Shown here: piece by piece, positions 1-6,437 of the stretch
Layout of the letters: each line of letters begins with the position of its first letter
How positions within the stretch are numbered: position 1 is the first letter of the stretch
Source of the DNA: Spirochaetota bacterium
Lineage (GTDB): Bacteria; Spirochaetota; Leptospiria; Turneriellales; Turneriellaceae
NCBI GenBank assembly: GCA_029561505.1
Contig: JAKQXK010000182.1
Location: forward strand, 1-6,437
Length of the DNA stretch: 6,437 nucleotides
Direction: 5' to 3'
The notes under the pieces: model-generated
Database searches by the model: none
Seen by the model: only the letters and a program-made list of their open reading frames with translations
What the model was told of the DNA's origin: nothing
Program-made: the position numbers and the translations under genes

Positions 1-111
1 CACGGGCCGCGGGTTCCCGGCTGAACCTTCAACATCGAACGAATTGGGTCTGCCTTTCTGAGCGTTTTTGCTGCAGCCCTGTCTGTAATTTTGTATATTA
101 CCTGATCTAAG
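1..111. other. Leader region upstream of the export operon, no gene recognised
   Basis: Three forward frames enter from the left edge and stop at 22-24, 59-61 and 108-110. Any could be the last codons of an upstream gene, but the tails are too short to identify. The third frame is rich in cysteine and aromatics and looks non-coding. Just before the first gene lies an AT-rich stretch (about 84-100) containing TGTAAT (84-89) and TATATT (94-99), which could act as a -10 element. No -35 hexamer sits at a good distance: TTGCTG at 68-73 is 20 bases from TATATT. A promoter is therefore possible but not demonstrated. There is no clear Shine-Dalgarno sequence before the ATG at 112. Confidence 0.4.
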
Positions 112-2349
112 ATGGGCTTCAGCGGTACGACATTACTCGAAGAACTGAAAAAGCTCTATATTCTTGAGCGGCGCGAATTCTTTAGAATCATCGGCTTTGG
201 CATCGTTCAAGGCATACTGGGCCTCATAGTGCCGATAGCTGTTGGCAATCTCATCAACGCGGTTTCGTTTGGCGGCCTTTTGCAGCCTGTAGTCATTTTG
301 ACCGTTATTCTCATGAGCTTTCTGCTCGCGGGGGCAACGGTACGCATTCTGCAGGTGTGGTTCATAGAGATTTTGCAGCGCAGGCTCTTCGCGCGAACAG
401 CGCTGGCCGCAAGCAGAGCTGCAATGGTCGCCACGACTGGTCATGAGCGCGACAAAATGAACTATTTCGTCGAACTCTTTGCCTTGCAGAAGAATCTCGT
501 CTCGTTGCTGACCGACGGCGTCACCTCGCTCATCGCGGTGGCAATTGGTATGTTTGTCATTGCACTGTACCACCCCTACTTCATTTATTTCAATATTTTT
601 CTTATTCTGACTGCAGGTTACTTCGCCGGATACTTTCTCGCAAAAAGGGGCTTCGGGCCCAGTTACGCCGAATCAGACAGCAAATACCGTATTCTTCACT
701 GGCTGCAAGAAACCGCGGTAAAGAAAGGCACGAATGCGCGCAAAGCTGAAGAAGGTCGTTTTGAAGACTTAAGCCGTGACTATCTGCAGAAGCGCGCCAA
801 TCTTTTCACGATTGTGTTTCGCCAGCATGTCGCGATGGTCGCCATTTATGTGGTCGGCAACGGCATCGTGCTGATTCTCGGCGGCTACCTGGTGCTCAGA
901 AAAGAGATGAGCCTCGGTCAACTCGTCGCAGCCGAGATTATCGTCTCGGGCATGCTGAACGCACTCTCAAAATTCGGTAAATATTTCGAAAGCCTCTTCA
1001 ATGTGAGCGACGCCCTTCTGAAGCTGCGGCAGCTCGGTTCAGCAGGGCTGACGTACGCCGATCAGCAGACTATTCAACCCCAGCATTTTGCCGAATACCT
1101 GCACCCCCGCTGGCAGGCGATGAACATGCGCTGGTATTTCTTTTCTGCGGCGGCGCTTCTCGTGGTTATGGCATTCTTGCCCTGGCAGCAGACCTCGCAC
1201 GGCGAAGGCCGTGTCGTCGCATTTGCGCCCACCGACAGACAGCAAACTATTGAAGCCCCCGTTGCCGGCCGCATTGTACACTGGCACGTTCACGAGGGGT
1301 CGCTCGTCAAGAAAGGCGACCTGCTGGTAACCATCTCTGACCTTGACCCGCAGATTACCGAGAGGCTCGAGCAAGAGAGATTTGCGCTGACAGACCGCAT
1401 GCGCGCAGCCCGAAGCCGTGTCGATTCGGTTGAGTCAAGGGTCACTTCAATGCAACTTGCGCGAAGCGAGGCGATGAGCGCCGCTGAAAACCGTGTCGCC
1501 ATGTCGAGTGAACGTGTGAGGCAGGCGCAACAGTCGGTTGCTGCAACCGAAGCGGCTCTTGACACGGCTCGCGCCAACTTTGAACGACAGAAATCACTGT
1601 TCGAACAAGGGCTCACTTCGCAGCGTAACGTTGAGCTTGCAGAGCTTGAATTCAAACGCGCCAAAACCGAAGAGCAGCGCGCCGTGGCAGGCCTCAAATC
1701 AGCAGAAGAAGAAAAAAAGGCGATGAAGCGCGACGCCAACCGAATCGCGCGCGACGCCGACGCCGCAATAAACGATGCGCGCGCCACGATGCAGAGCGCA
1801 CGTTCTGAACTCGCGCGCAGCAACGAAGATCTGCCGCGCATCGAAATGCGCCTTTCACGCCAAAAAACGCAAGAGGTTGTTGCGCCCAAAGATGGCGTCA
1901 TCACGCGTCTGCTGGTGTCGCATGAAGCTGAATTTGTTAAAGAAGGCAAAGGCCTGTGTATTCTCATACCCGAATCAGGCCGCCGCGCAGTTGAACTCTG
2001 GATAGACGGTAACGACATTCCGCTGCTGCGCGATGGGCGAGAAGCCCGCATCATGTTTCAGGGCTGGCCGGCGCTGCAGATTTCGGGTTGGCCCGAAGGT
2101 GCATACGGCACTTTCCCTGCGAAAGTGAAGTTCGTCGACAACGCCGACGACGGTCACGGCAAGTTTCGCGTGCTGCTGGTTCCCGATGAAAAACCCGGCG
2201 AAGCGTGGCCCGAAGCCGGGCTCTTGCGCCAGGGTATCAGGGCGCGCGGTTGGGTGTTCTTGAACCGTGTATCCGTCGGTTATGAGCTCTGGCGTAAGTT
2301 CAATGATTTTCCGCCTGAAATACCCGAAGACATGCGGAGCAAAAAGTGA
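112..2349 (+). CDS. ABC-exporter transmembrane domain fused to HlyD-type adaptor, lacking the ATPase domain
   Basis: A 745-residue inner-membrane export component with two modules. Residues about 1-305 match an ABC exporter type 1 transmembrane domain. Hydrophobic helices lie near 25-48, 57-78, 134-153, 157-178, 238-260 and 266-282. Family-like stretches include YFVELFALQKNLV (118-130) and GQLVAAEIIVSG (269-280). After a charged linker, an anchor helix (about 342-357) opens a full periplasmic adaptor. This has a first lipoyl-like half (382-410, APVAGRI and EGSLVKKGD), a long coiled-coil hairpin (about 415-585), a second lipoyl half (589-620, APKDGVITRL), a beta-barrel (about 625-690) and the usual C-terminal LLRQGIRARGWVFL segment (704-717). 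Ordinary relatives carry a nucleotide-binding domain after the sixth helix and encode the adaptor separately. Here no Walker A, ABC signature or Walker B is present. The ATG at 112 is the first start after an in-frame stop at 103-105. By inference it moves an unknown substrate through the downstream TolC-like protein, powered by a partner ATPase outside the window. The architecture is seen directly; the function is inferred. Confidence 0.93.
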   Translation: MGFSGTTLLEELKKLYILERREFFRIIGFGIVQGILGLIVPIAVGNLINAVSFGGLLQPVVILTVILMSFLLAGATVRILQVWFIEILQRRLFARTALAASRAAMVATTGHERDKMNYFVELFALQKNLVSLLTDGVTSLIAVAIGMFVIALYHPYFIYFNIFLILTAGYFAGYFLAKRGFGPSYAESDSKYRILHWLQETAVKKGTNARKAEEGRFEDLSRDYLQKRANLFTIVFRQHVAMVAIYVVGNGIVLILGGYLVLRKEMSLGQLVAAEIIVSGMLNALSKFGKYFESLFNVSDALLKLRQLGSAGLTYADQQTIQPQHFAEYLHPRWQAMNMRWYFFSAAALLVVMAFLPWQQTSHGEGRVVAFAPTDRQQTIEAPVAGRIVHWHVHEGSLVKKGDLLVTISDLDPQITERLEQERFALTDRMRAARSRVDSVESRVTSMQLARSEAMSAAENRVAMSSERVRQAQQSVAATEAALDTARANFERQKSLFEQGLTSQRNVELAELEFKRAKTEEQRAVAGLKSAEEEKKAMKRDANRIARDADAAINDARATMQSARSELARSNEDLPRIEMRLSRQKTQEVVAPKDGVITRLLVSHEAEFVKEGKGLCILIPESGRRAVELWIDGNDIPLLRDGREARIMFQGWPALQISGWPEGAYGTFPAKVKFVDNADDGHGKFRVLLVPDEKPGEAWPEAGLLRQGIRARGWVFLNRVSVGYELWRKFNDFPPEIPEDMRSKK
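2336..2339 (+). promoter_or_regulatory. Ribosome binding site for the TolC-family gene
   Basis: GGAG lies six bases before the GTG at 2346, inside the end of the upstream gene. It supports the GTG start, which overlaps the upstream TGA as GTGA. Spacing and overlap both suggest translational coupling of the two export genes. Confidence 0.6.
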
Positions 2350-3782
2350 AAAGGCGGTTTTTTCTCTCTGCGCTCATAGTCGCGCTGTTCATGACGGTGC
2401 TGCCACGGCAGGCTCTCGACGAAACACTCTCGTCGGTGCGATTGAATGATGTTTTTGAGAATCTCGAAAAGACGTTTCCGGTAATTTTACTCGCAACACG
2501 CGAGATCAGAAAAGCAGAATTCGATATTCTCGCCGCGCAGGGTGCTTTCGACCTGGCGCTCAAGGGTTCGGTCAACAACACAACGGGTTATTACAATACA
2601 AACCGGGGCGAGATGAATATTGTGAAGCCGACCCCGATCTGGGGTACATCCTTCTTTGCTGGCTATCGTCTCAGCCAGGGCGATTTTCCCGATTATTATA
2701 CGCCGCGCCGCACCAACCCCGGCGGTGAAATCCGTTTTGGTGGGCGTATACCCATCTGGCGCGATCGCGCGACAGACAGCGACCGCCTTGAACTGAAACA
2801 GAGCGAGATCAACAAAACCATCGCGCAGAATGTTCTCGATGAGCAGAAGCTGAGTGTCTTTCGCGACGCAGCGGCGAGTTATTGGAACTGGGTATCGGCC
2901 GGCAAAAGACGGCGCATCGTCGGTGACCTGTTTAAAATTGCCGAACTGCGGCAAGACCAGATAAAACGGCGCGTTGCACTGGGCGACATACCCGCGATCG
3001 AACTGCAAGAGAACGAACGCGCATTGCTCGCGCGCAAAGAGCAGATCGCTGCAGCCGACAGGTTGCTGCAAAAATCAGCGCTCTATCTTTCTCTTTATTA
3101 CCGCAAGGGCGATGGCACGATGATCTCGCCGCGCGACGGCCAGTTGCCGGCTGGGTTTCCCCCAGAAGTCGCTATCAACAATTCGGCTTTCGATGCCGAC
3201 AAGCAACAGGCTCTGAAGATGAGGCCTGAAATCAGGCGGATAGAGAACGAAATAGAACTCGAACGAAACGCGCTGCGCTTTCACGAGAACCAGCGGGGCC
3301 CGCAAATCGACCTGATCATTGCCGGCTCGCGCGACATGCAGCAGGGGCCGCTGAGGCGTGACCCTTGGGAGGCAGAGTTCGGGGTGGTATTTAACGTGCC
3401 TTTGCAGACACGCAAACAAGACGGAAAAATCGGTGGCACACAGACAAAGATTGAGATTCTGCAGCAGAAGCTGAGCTACCAGCGCGACAAAATTCATCTT
3501 GAAGCCAATGATGCACTGATCGGGCTTGAAAATGCGCTGCGACGGCTCGAAATCATTAAAGAAGAAGTGCAGATAGCCGATAAACTCGCGCGCGCCGAAA
3601 AAGCGCGCTTCGATCTGGGCGATTCGACCCTCTTGATTGTGAATCTTCGTGAACAGGCAGCGGCAGAAGTTGCGCTGAGACTCGTCGGCGCTGAAGTCGA
3701 CTACTGGATAGCCCGCGCCGACTATGACGCGGTGCTTGTTAAGTATAACGCCGCACCGGCTAACGCTGCCACAACCAATTGA
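2346..3782 (+). CDS. TolC-family outer-membrane efflux protein
   Basis: A 478-residue outer-membrane channel component, about the usual length for TolC-family proteins. It starts with GTG. The N-terminus is a signal peptide: basic MKRR, then a hydrophobic run to about residue 19, with likely processing after the QA near 22-23. Two outer-membrane efflux repeats follow, roughly 35-250 and 285-470. Each is mostly amphipathic helix and coiled coil, interrupted by beta-strand-like stretches near 100-138 (FAGYRLSQGDF and GGRIPIWRD) and 341-356 (EAEFGVVFNVPL). Family-like helical motifs include RDAAASYWNWVSAGKR (173-188), RRVALGDIPAIELQ (208-221) and the C-terminal ARFDLGDSTLLIVNLREQA (420-438). It overlaps the upstream transporter-adaptor gene by four bases, so it is very probably the trimeric exit duct of that system. 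Identity as a TolC-family protein is strong. The substrate is unknown, and I do not equate it with E. coli tolC. Confidence 0.92.
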   Translation: MKRRFFLSALIVALFMTVLPRQALDETLSSVRLNDVFENLEKTFPVILLATREIRKAEFDILAAQGAFDLALKGSVNNTTGYYNTNRGEMNIVKPTPIWGTSFFAGYRLSQGDFPDYYTPRRTNPGGEIRFGGRIPIWRDRATDSDRLELKQSEINKTIAQNVLDEQKLSVFRDAAASYWNWVSAGKRRRIVGDLFKIAELRQDQIKRRVALGDIPAIELQENERALLARKEQIAAADRLLQKSALYLSLYYRKGDGTMISPRDGQLPAGFPPEVAINNSAFDADKQQALKMRPEIRRIENEIELERNALRFHENQRGPQIDLIIAGSRDMQQGPLRRDPWEAEFGVVFNVPLQTRKQDGKIGGTQTKIEILQQKLSYQRDKIHLEANDALIGLENALRRLEIIKEEVQIADKLARAEKARFDLGDSTLLIVNLREQAAAEVALRLVGAEVDYWIARADYDAVLVKYNAAPANAATTN

Positions 3783-3820
3783 TCTTGCGCGGGGCAGACG
3801 CGTTCGAAAAGAATCCGCGC

Positions 3821-4228
3821 ATGCGAAGATTATACTGGGTAGCGATCGGCTTTTTCATGGCAACTGCTGATTTTGCGGCAACATCATCGAAAAACTTCTG
3901 CTTCGAAAATGCCGGTCTAAAGGCGAAGCAGAAAGTGACTTTCAATTTGGCAAACAACCAAATCAGCAACGGCAAATTCATCACAGAGAATTACGAAGAC
4001 GACACAAAAAAAATCACCGGCTTTTCGGGCTCAAAAACGGGCACAGTGCTCATCGTCACCTTTGGGAAAAAAGCCCCCTACACTCTGCCGCCGAAGACCG
4101 ATGTAATAATATGGAAACTTGAGAAGAACACCTTGAAAATCAAGACTTACGGCAAAAATTACGAAACCGGCAAATACTCGGCGTATGACATGCCGATGAC
4201 GGTTTGCGAAGAAGCGACCGAAAAATAG
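3821..4228 (+). CDS. Small secreted protein of unknown function
   Basis: A 135-residue protein that I do not recognise. The ATG at 3821 is chosen because it begins directly with a signal peptide: MRR, then hydrophobic LYWVAIGFFMA, with an ATA processing site ending at residue 16 or an alternative near 19-20. An in-frame TTG at 3779, overlapping the TolC stop, would add 14 charged residues before the signal and is less likely. The mature part has one cysteine at each end (C27 and C129), which could form a disulfide after export. In between are alternating polar and hydrophobic stretches suggesting a small beta-rich fold (for example TGTVLIVTF, DVIIWKLEKNTLKIKTYG). No lipobox follows the signal. 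GC is about 45% over 3841-4200 by hand count, lower than both flanking genes. It lies 38 bases after the TolC-family stop and may be cotranscribed. A role with the exporter is conceivable but unsupported by motif. Confidence 0.75.
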   Translation: MRRLYWVAIGFFMATADFAATSSKNFCFENAGLKAKQKVTFNLANNQISNGKFITENYEDDTKKITGFSGSKTGTVLIVTFGKKAPYTLPPKTDVIIWKLEKNTLKIKTYGKNYETGKYSAYDMPMTVCEEATEK

Positions 4229-4298
4229 CCCCGCAGCGGCAAAATTTGGGTTCGAAAATGGCTTGTCGCGAAGCCCGCGTACAGCGTTTTCGGGGTCG
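4229..4298. other. 70-base gap before the ATPase operon
   Basis: This is the only sizeable gap between genes inside the window apart from the 38 bases before the small secreted gene. I see no -35/-10 pair at proper spacing and no stem followed by a T-run. A weak inverted repeat, GCTT and AAGC around GTCGCG (4261-4274), is too short to call a terminator. ATPase transcription may read through from upstream or start from a promoter I cannot recognise. Confidence 0.4.
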
Positions 4299-4901
4299 AT
4301 GGACAACACACTCGAAAGACTCGTAGACAGAATCTACCAAGAGGGTGTGAGCAAAGCCGAAGGCAAGGCAGCAGAAATTCTGGCCAAGGCCGAAGAACAG
4401 GCTCGCGAACGACTAAAGGCTGCAGAACATGAGGCGGCGCAAATTACCGCGCGGGCAAATTCTGAAGCCGCTCAGATTTCGCAGAATATGCAAAGCGAAC
4501 TCAGGCTTGCAGCAGCAAGAACGCTCAGCGACCTAAAACGCGCAATCGGCACGCTTCTGGCAGAACGCGTCATTAAAGAGCCACTACAAGGCGCGTTTAA
4601 TGATGAAAATTTCGTGCGCGAGCTCGTGACGGGGCTGACCGCGCATGCAGGTGACCGTGAAATTGTCATATCGGGTTCTGAACCGGCAATTGAATCATTG
4701 AGGCAGAAGCTTGTCATCGCCATGCAGGCAAAACTGCCTGCGCTCGTCGTTCAGGGCGGCGGCAAGAGCCAGGGTTTTTCTGTGGCGGTTAAGGGCGATG
4801 GCTTTGAAATTCAGTTCGACGAAGCGGCCGTATGGGACTTTCTGAACCCGCACCTGAGAGAATCAACCCGCTTACTTTTCAAATCTGAAAATGACCGGTA
4901 A
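4299..4901 (+). CDS. atpE: V/A-type ATPase subunit E (peripheral stalk)
   Basis: A 200-residue peripheral-stalk subunit of a rotary V/A-type ATPase. Its long helix pairs with another stalk subunit, and its C-terminal globular domain binds the catalytic A/B head. Residues about 8-80 are an alanine-, glutamate- and lysine-rich coiled coil (KAAEILAKAEEQARERLKAA, 23-42). The C-terminal domain (about 90-195) includes DREIVISG (119-126), GFSVAVKGDGFEIQFDE (159-175) and a closing FLNPHLRE segment (181-188). The length is typical of subunit E. The ATG at 4299 is preferred over an in-frame TTG at 4263, because the protein then begins at the helix (MDNTLERLVDRI) and a weak G-rich element (4292-4295) precedes it. 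The TTG has no ribosome binding site. Identity rests on this fold pattern plus the following DUF2764 and subunit A genes. It overlaps the next gene by 11 bases. Confidence 0.88.
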   Translation: MDNTLERLVDRIYQEGVSKAEGKAAEILAKAEEQARERLKAAEHEAAQITARANSEAAQISQNMQSELRLAAARTLSDLKRAIGTLLAERVIKEPLQGAFNDENFVRELVTGLTAHAGDREIVISGSEPAIESLRQKLVIAMQAKLPALVVQGGGKSQGFSVAVKGDGFEIQFDEAAVWDFLNPHLRESTRLLFKSENDR

Positions 4902-5742
4902 AAATTATTATTATCTCATCAATTCACTGCCCGACGCCCGTGAAATTTCATCTGAAAAGCTTGAAGAGGTGCGTGAGCTGATCGAGATCAATCTGCACCC
5001 GAAAGACCTCGAGACCTTTCGTTTTTTGCTCTACCGCAACGACAACAAGAACCTGCTGAAGCTACTGCGAAAACGCGACGGCATAATGCCAAAATCAGAC
5101 GTACACTTCTATGCGCCTGCGGTTTTTTCGTTCGAAGATCTTGATGACATGCTGATCGATGCCTACTCTGGCGATGCGCCGCTGCCCGCTTATCTGCAAC
5201 AATTTCTTGAAGACGAGCGGACAGCACCCAGGGCGCTGCGCGAAAGGGAAAACCACCTGCTGAATCTTTACTACGAGGCAGGGCTTGAATATGCGCATGA
5301 TTTTATTCGTTCGCTGTTCGCCTTTAAACGCGATCTTAAGAATATCGTATTGGCGCTGAATGCCCGATTGCATGGCTTCAAGATCACCCGCGTCACAGTC
5401 GGCGACTATGATCTGGCCGAAGCGCTCGCCCGTTCAGAAAAGTCAGACTTTGGGGTCGCTGGCACCCATGCGTACGTTAACGAAATTCATGAATTGCTGC
5501 AATTGGGTAAACTCGTGGCGCTCGAGCAGCTTATCGATCGCCTGCTGATCGACCACTGCTCTCAGCTGCCGCGCACCGAAAGCTTTTCGCTCGATCAGAT
5601 TCTGCTGTATTTTCTGAATCTGAGCCTGCGCCACCGCTGGCACTTGCTGAGCCCTGAAAAAGGCAGCGCGCATCTTGACGCGCTCGTCGAGGGAATTCTG
5701 CGTGATGCCTCGAACCCGATGCGCGAGGCGGTAATACAGTGA
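4891..5742 (+). CDS. DUF2764-family protein of the V-type ATPase operon
   Basis: A 283-residue protein lying between subunits E and A of the rotary ATPase. Its N-terminus has the DUF2764 hallmark YYYLINSLPD (6-15). A conserved-looking helical core follows: NLLKLLR (54-60), FLEDERTAPRALRERENHLL (105-124), then FAFKRDLKNIVLALNARLHG (143-162). The second half is also helical (about 195-280), with paired arginine and aspartate positions near 217-250. There is no signal peptide and no membrane span, so it should be cytoplasmic. Proteins of this family occupy the operon position expected for the C/d (AC39-like) central subunit, which couples the rotor to the membrane ring. That role is an inference from position and helical character, not shown by motif. 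The ATG at 4891 lies inside the end of subunit E without a clear Shine-Dalgarno sequence, so translation is probably coupled. The stop overlaps the next start as GTGA. Confidence 0.87.
   Translation: MTGKNYYYLINSLPDAREISSEKLEEVRELIEINLHPKDLETFRFLLYRNDNKNLLKLLRKRDGIMPKSDVHFYAPAVFSFEDLDDMLIDAYSGDAPLPAYLQQFLEDERTAPRALRERENHLLNLYYEAGLEYAHDFIRSLFAFKRDLKNIVLALNARLHGFKITRVTVGDYDLAEALARSEKSDFGVAGTHAYVNEIHELLQLGKLVALEQLIDRLLIDHCSQLPRTESFSLDQILLYFLNLSLRHRWHLLSPEKGSAHLDALVEGILRDASNPMREAVIQ
5725..5728 (+). promoter_or_regulatory. Probable ribosome binding site for subunit A
   Basis: GAGG lies ten bases before the GTG at 5739, inside the end of the DUF2764 gene. The spacing is slightly long. It supports the GTG start, which gives the expected N-terminus of subunit A. 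Confidence 0.45.
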
Positions 5743-6437
5743 AGAGTACTGCTACGGGCAGAATAATCGGGGTTGTCAGCAACCTCATCAGCATCGAAGC
5801 TGAAGGGCCGGTCGGGCAGAACGAAATCTGTTATGTCGAACATGAAGGTAAAAAACTCATGGCCGAAGTCATTCGCGTGACCGGAAAAATCGCGCAGGCG
5901 CAGGTATTTGAATCGACGCGCGGCATCAAGACTGGTAGCCACGTGACTTTTGCCGATCATATGCTCGAAGTATCGCTCGGCCCGGGTTTGTTATCGCGAA
6001 AATATGACGGCCTACAGAACGATCTCGACCGCCTCGAAGGCCTTTTTCTCGAACGTGGCACGCGCGCAGAACCTCTGGATACGAATGCCGTGTACGCATT
6101 CACTCCGGCGCTGAATAGCGGCGCCGAGGTAACCGCCGGTGACTGGCTGGGTTCTGTACCAGAGGGATGGATCACGCACCAGATTATGGTACCGTTTTCG
6201 CTTCAGGGGCGCTATACCCTGCGCAGCATTGCGGCGGCCGGGTCTTACCGCGTAGACGATACGATTGCAGTCGTCGAAAATGATTCAGGTGAAAGTTACA
6301 CAATCAGCATGCGGCAAAAATGGCCTGTCAAGCGCGCCATCACTGCGTACAAAAATAAACCGCGCCCCTCGCGGCTTCTTGAAACGGGCGTCAGGGCACT
6401 CGATACGCTGAACCCGATACCCGAAGGCGGTACGGGC
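5739..6437 (+). CDS. atpA: V/A-type ATPase catalytic subunit A (5' part, cut by window edge)
   Basis: The first 233 codons of the catalytic, nucleotide-binding subunit of a rotary V/A-type ATPase, which normally has about 580-600 residues. The start is GTG, overlapping the preceding TGA. The N-terminal beta-barrel opens with GRIIGVVSNLISIEAEGPVG (7-26) and NEICYV. It continues with the characteristic QVFESTRGIKTG (55-66), then LGPGLLSRKYDGLQNDL (80-96). The non-homologous insert that separates A from B subunits follows at about 110-195 (AGDWLGSVPEG, then PFSLQGRYTLRSI and MRQKWPV). The visible part ends with TGVRALDTLNPIPEGGTG (216-233). The P-loop, expected only a few residues further on, is outside the window, so catalytic competence cannot be judged. 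The form resembles bacterial V-type enzymes of spirochaetes and Bacteroidetes. Whether it pumps protons or sodium, and in which direction, depends on the membrane subunits, which are not seen here. Confidence 0.96.
   Translation, partial: MKSTATGRIIGVVSNLISIEAEGPVGQNEICYVEHEGKKLMAEVIRVTGKIAQAQVFESTRGIKTGSHVTFADHMLEVSLGPGLLSRKYDGLQNDLDRLEGLFLERGTRAEPLDTNAVYAFTPALNSGAEVTAGDWLGSVPEGWITHQIMVPFSLQGRYTLRSIAAAGSYRVDDTIAVVENDSGESYTISMRQKWPVKRAITAYKNKPRPSRLLETGVRALDTLNPIPEGGTG

Noticed and set aside
4..20. GC-rich inverted repeat (CGGG TT CCCG) near the left edge as a terminator
   Set aside because: The loop is only two bases, the stem is four pairs, and no T-run follows.
1..35. Possible start of a divergent minus-strand gene (CAT at 33-35)
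   Set aside because: Only about eleven codons are visible, with no ribosome site at good spacing. It cannot be supported from this window.
1027..1130. A frameshifted or degenerate ATPase domain hidden between the two modules of the fusion
   Set aside because: Only about 35 codons separate the membrane domain from the adaptor anchor helix, far too few for the roughly 250-residue domain in any frame.
1290..2054. A 254-codon open frame on the minus strand opposite the adaptor coiled coil
   Set aside because: Its product is serine- and arginine-rich with no domain pattern. It mirrors the repetitive alanine, glutamate and arginine codons of the coiled coil on the plus strand, so it is a shadow frame.
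2487..3497. Minus-strand open frames of 194 and 140 codons opposite the TolC-family gene
   Set aside because: Neither has a recognisable motif or ribosome site, and both lie wholly inside a well-supported plus-strand gene.
3779..4228. TTG start at 3779 overlapping the TolC stop for the small secreted gene
   Set aside because: It would place 14 charged and polar residues before an otherwise textbook signal peptide and has no upstream ribosome site. The ATG at 3821 fits better.
4263..4298. TTG start at 4263 for subunit E
   Set aside because: It adds 12 residues unlike the helical N-terminus of the family and has no ribosome site. The ATG at 4299 is preferred.

Overview
The window is a compact run of six same-strand (+) genes from a bacterium of moderate GC content. 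Hand counts of sample lines give about 55-58% GC in most genes. The strongest taxonomic hint is the V/A-type ATPase gene order at the right end: subunit E, then a DUF2764-type protein, then catalytic subunit A. As I recall, this order is typical of Spirochaetes, Bacteroidetes and Chlamydiae. The sequence of subunit A and the base composition would suit a spirochaete such as a Leptospirales relative (Turneriella or Leptonema type). That placement is an inference, because no rRNA or other decisive marker is present.

Bases 1-111 hold no recognisable gene, only frame tails and an AT-rich stretch before the first start. Bases 112-2349 encode a 745-residue protein that is the main curiosity. It is a six-helix ABC-exporter transmembrane domain with no nucleotide-binding domain, joined directly to a complete HlyD-type periplasmic adaptor (membrane fusion protein). 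It overlaps by a GTGA junction with a TolC-family outer-membrane efflux gene (2346-3782). Together these look like a tripartite type I-like export system in which the ATPase domain has been lost or is encoded elsewhere, and the inner-membrane channel and adaptor are one polypeptide.

Bases 3821-4228 encode a small, unrecognised, probably secreted protein with two cysteines and clearly lower GC (about 45%). After a 70-base gap with no convincing promoter or terminator comes the ATPase operon: subunit E (4299-4901), the DUF2764 protein (4891-5742, 11-base overlap) and the first 233 codons of subunit A (from a GTG at 5739). Subunit A is cut by the window edge just before its P-loop. The rest of the operon (expected B, D, I and K subunits) must lie beyond the right edge.

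No RNA genes, insertion sequences, CRISPR arrays, long repeats or convincing terminators were seen.
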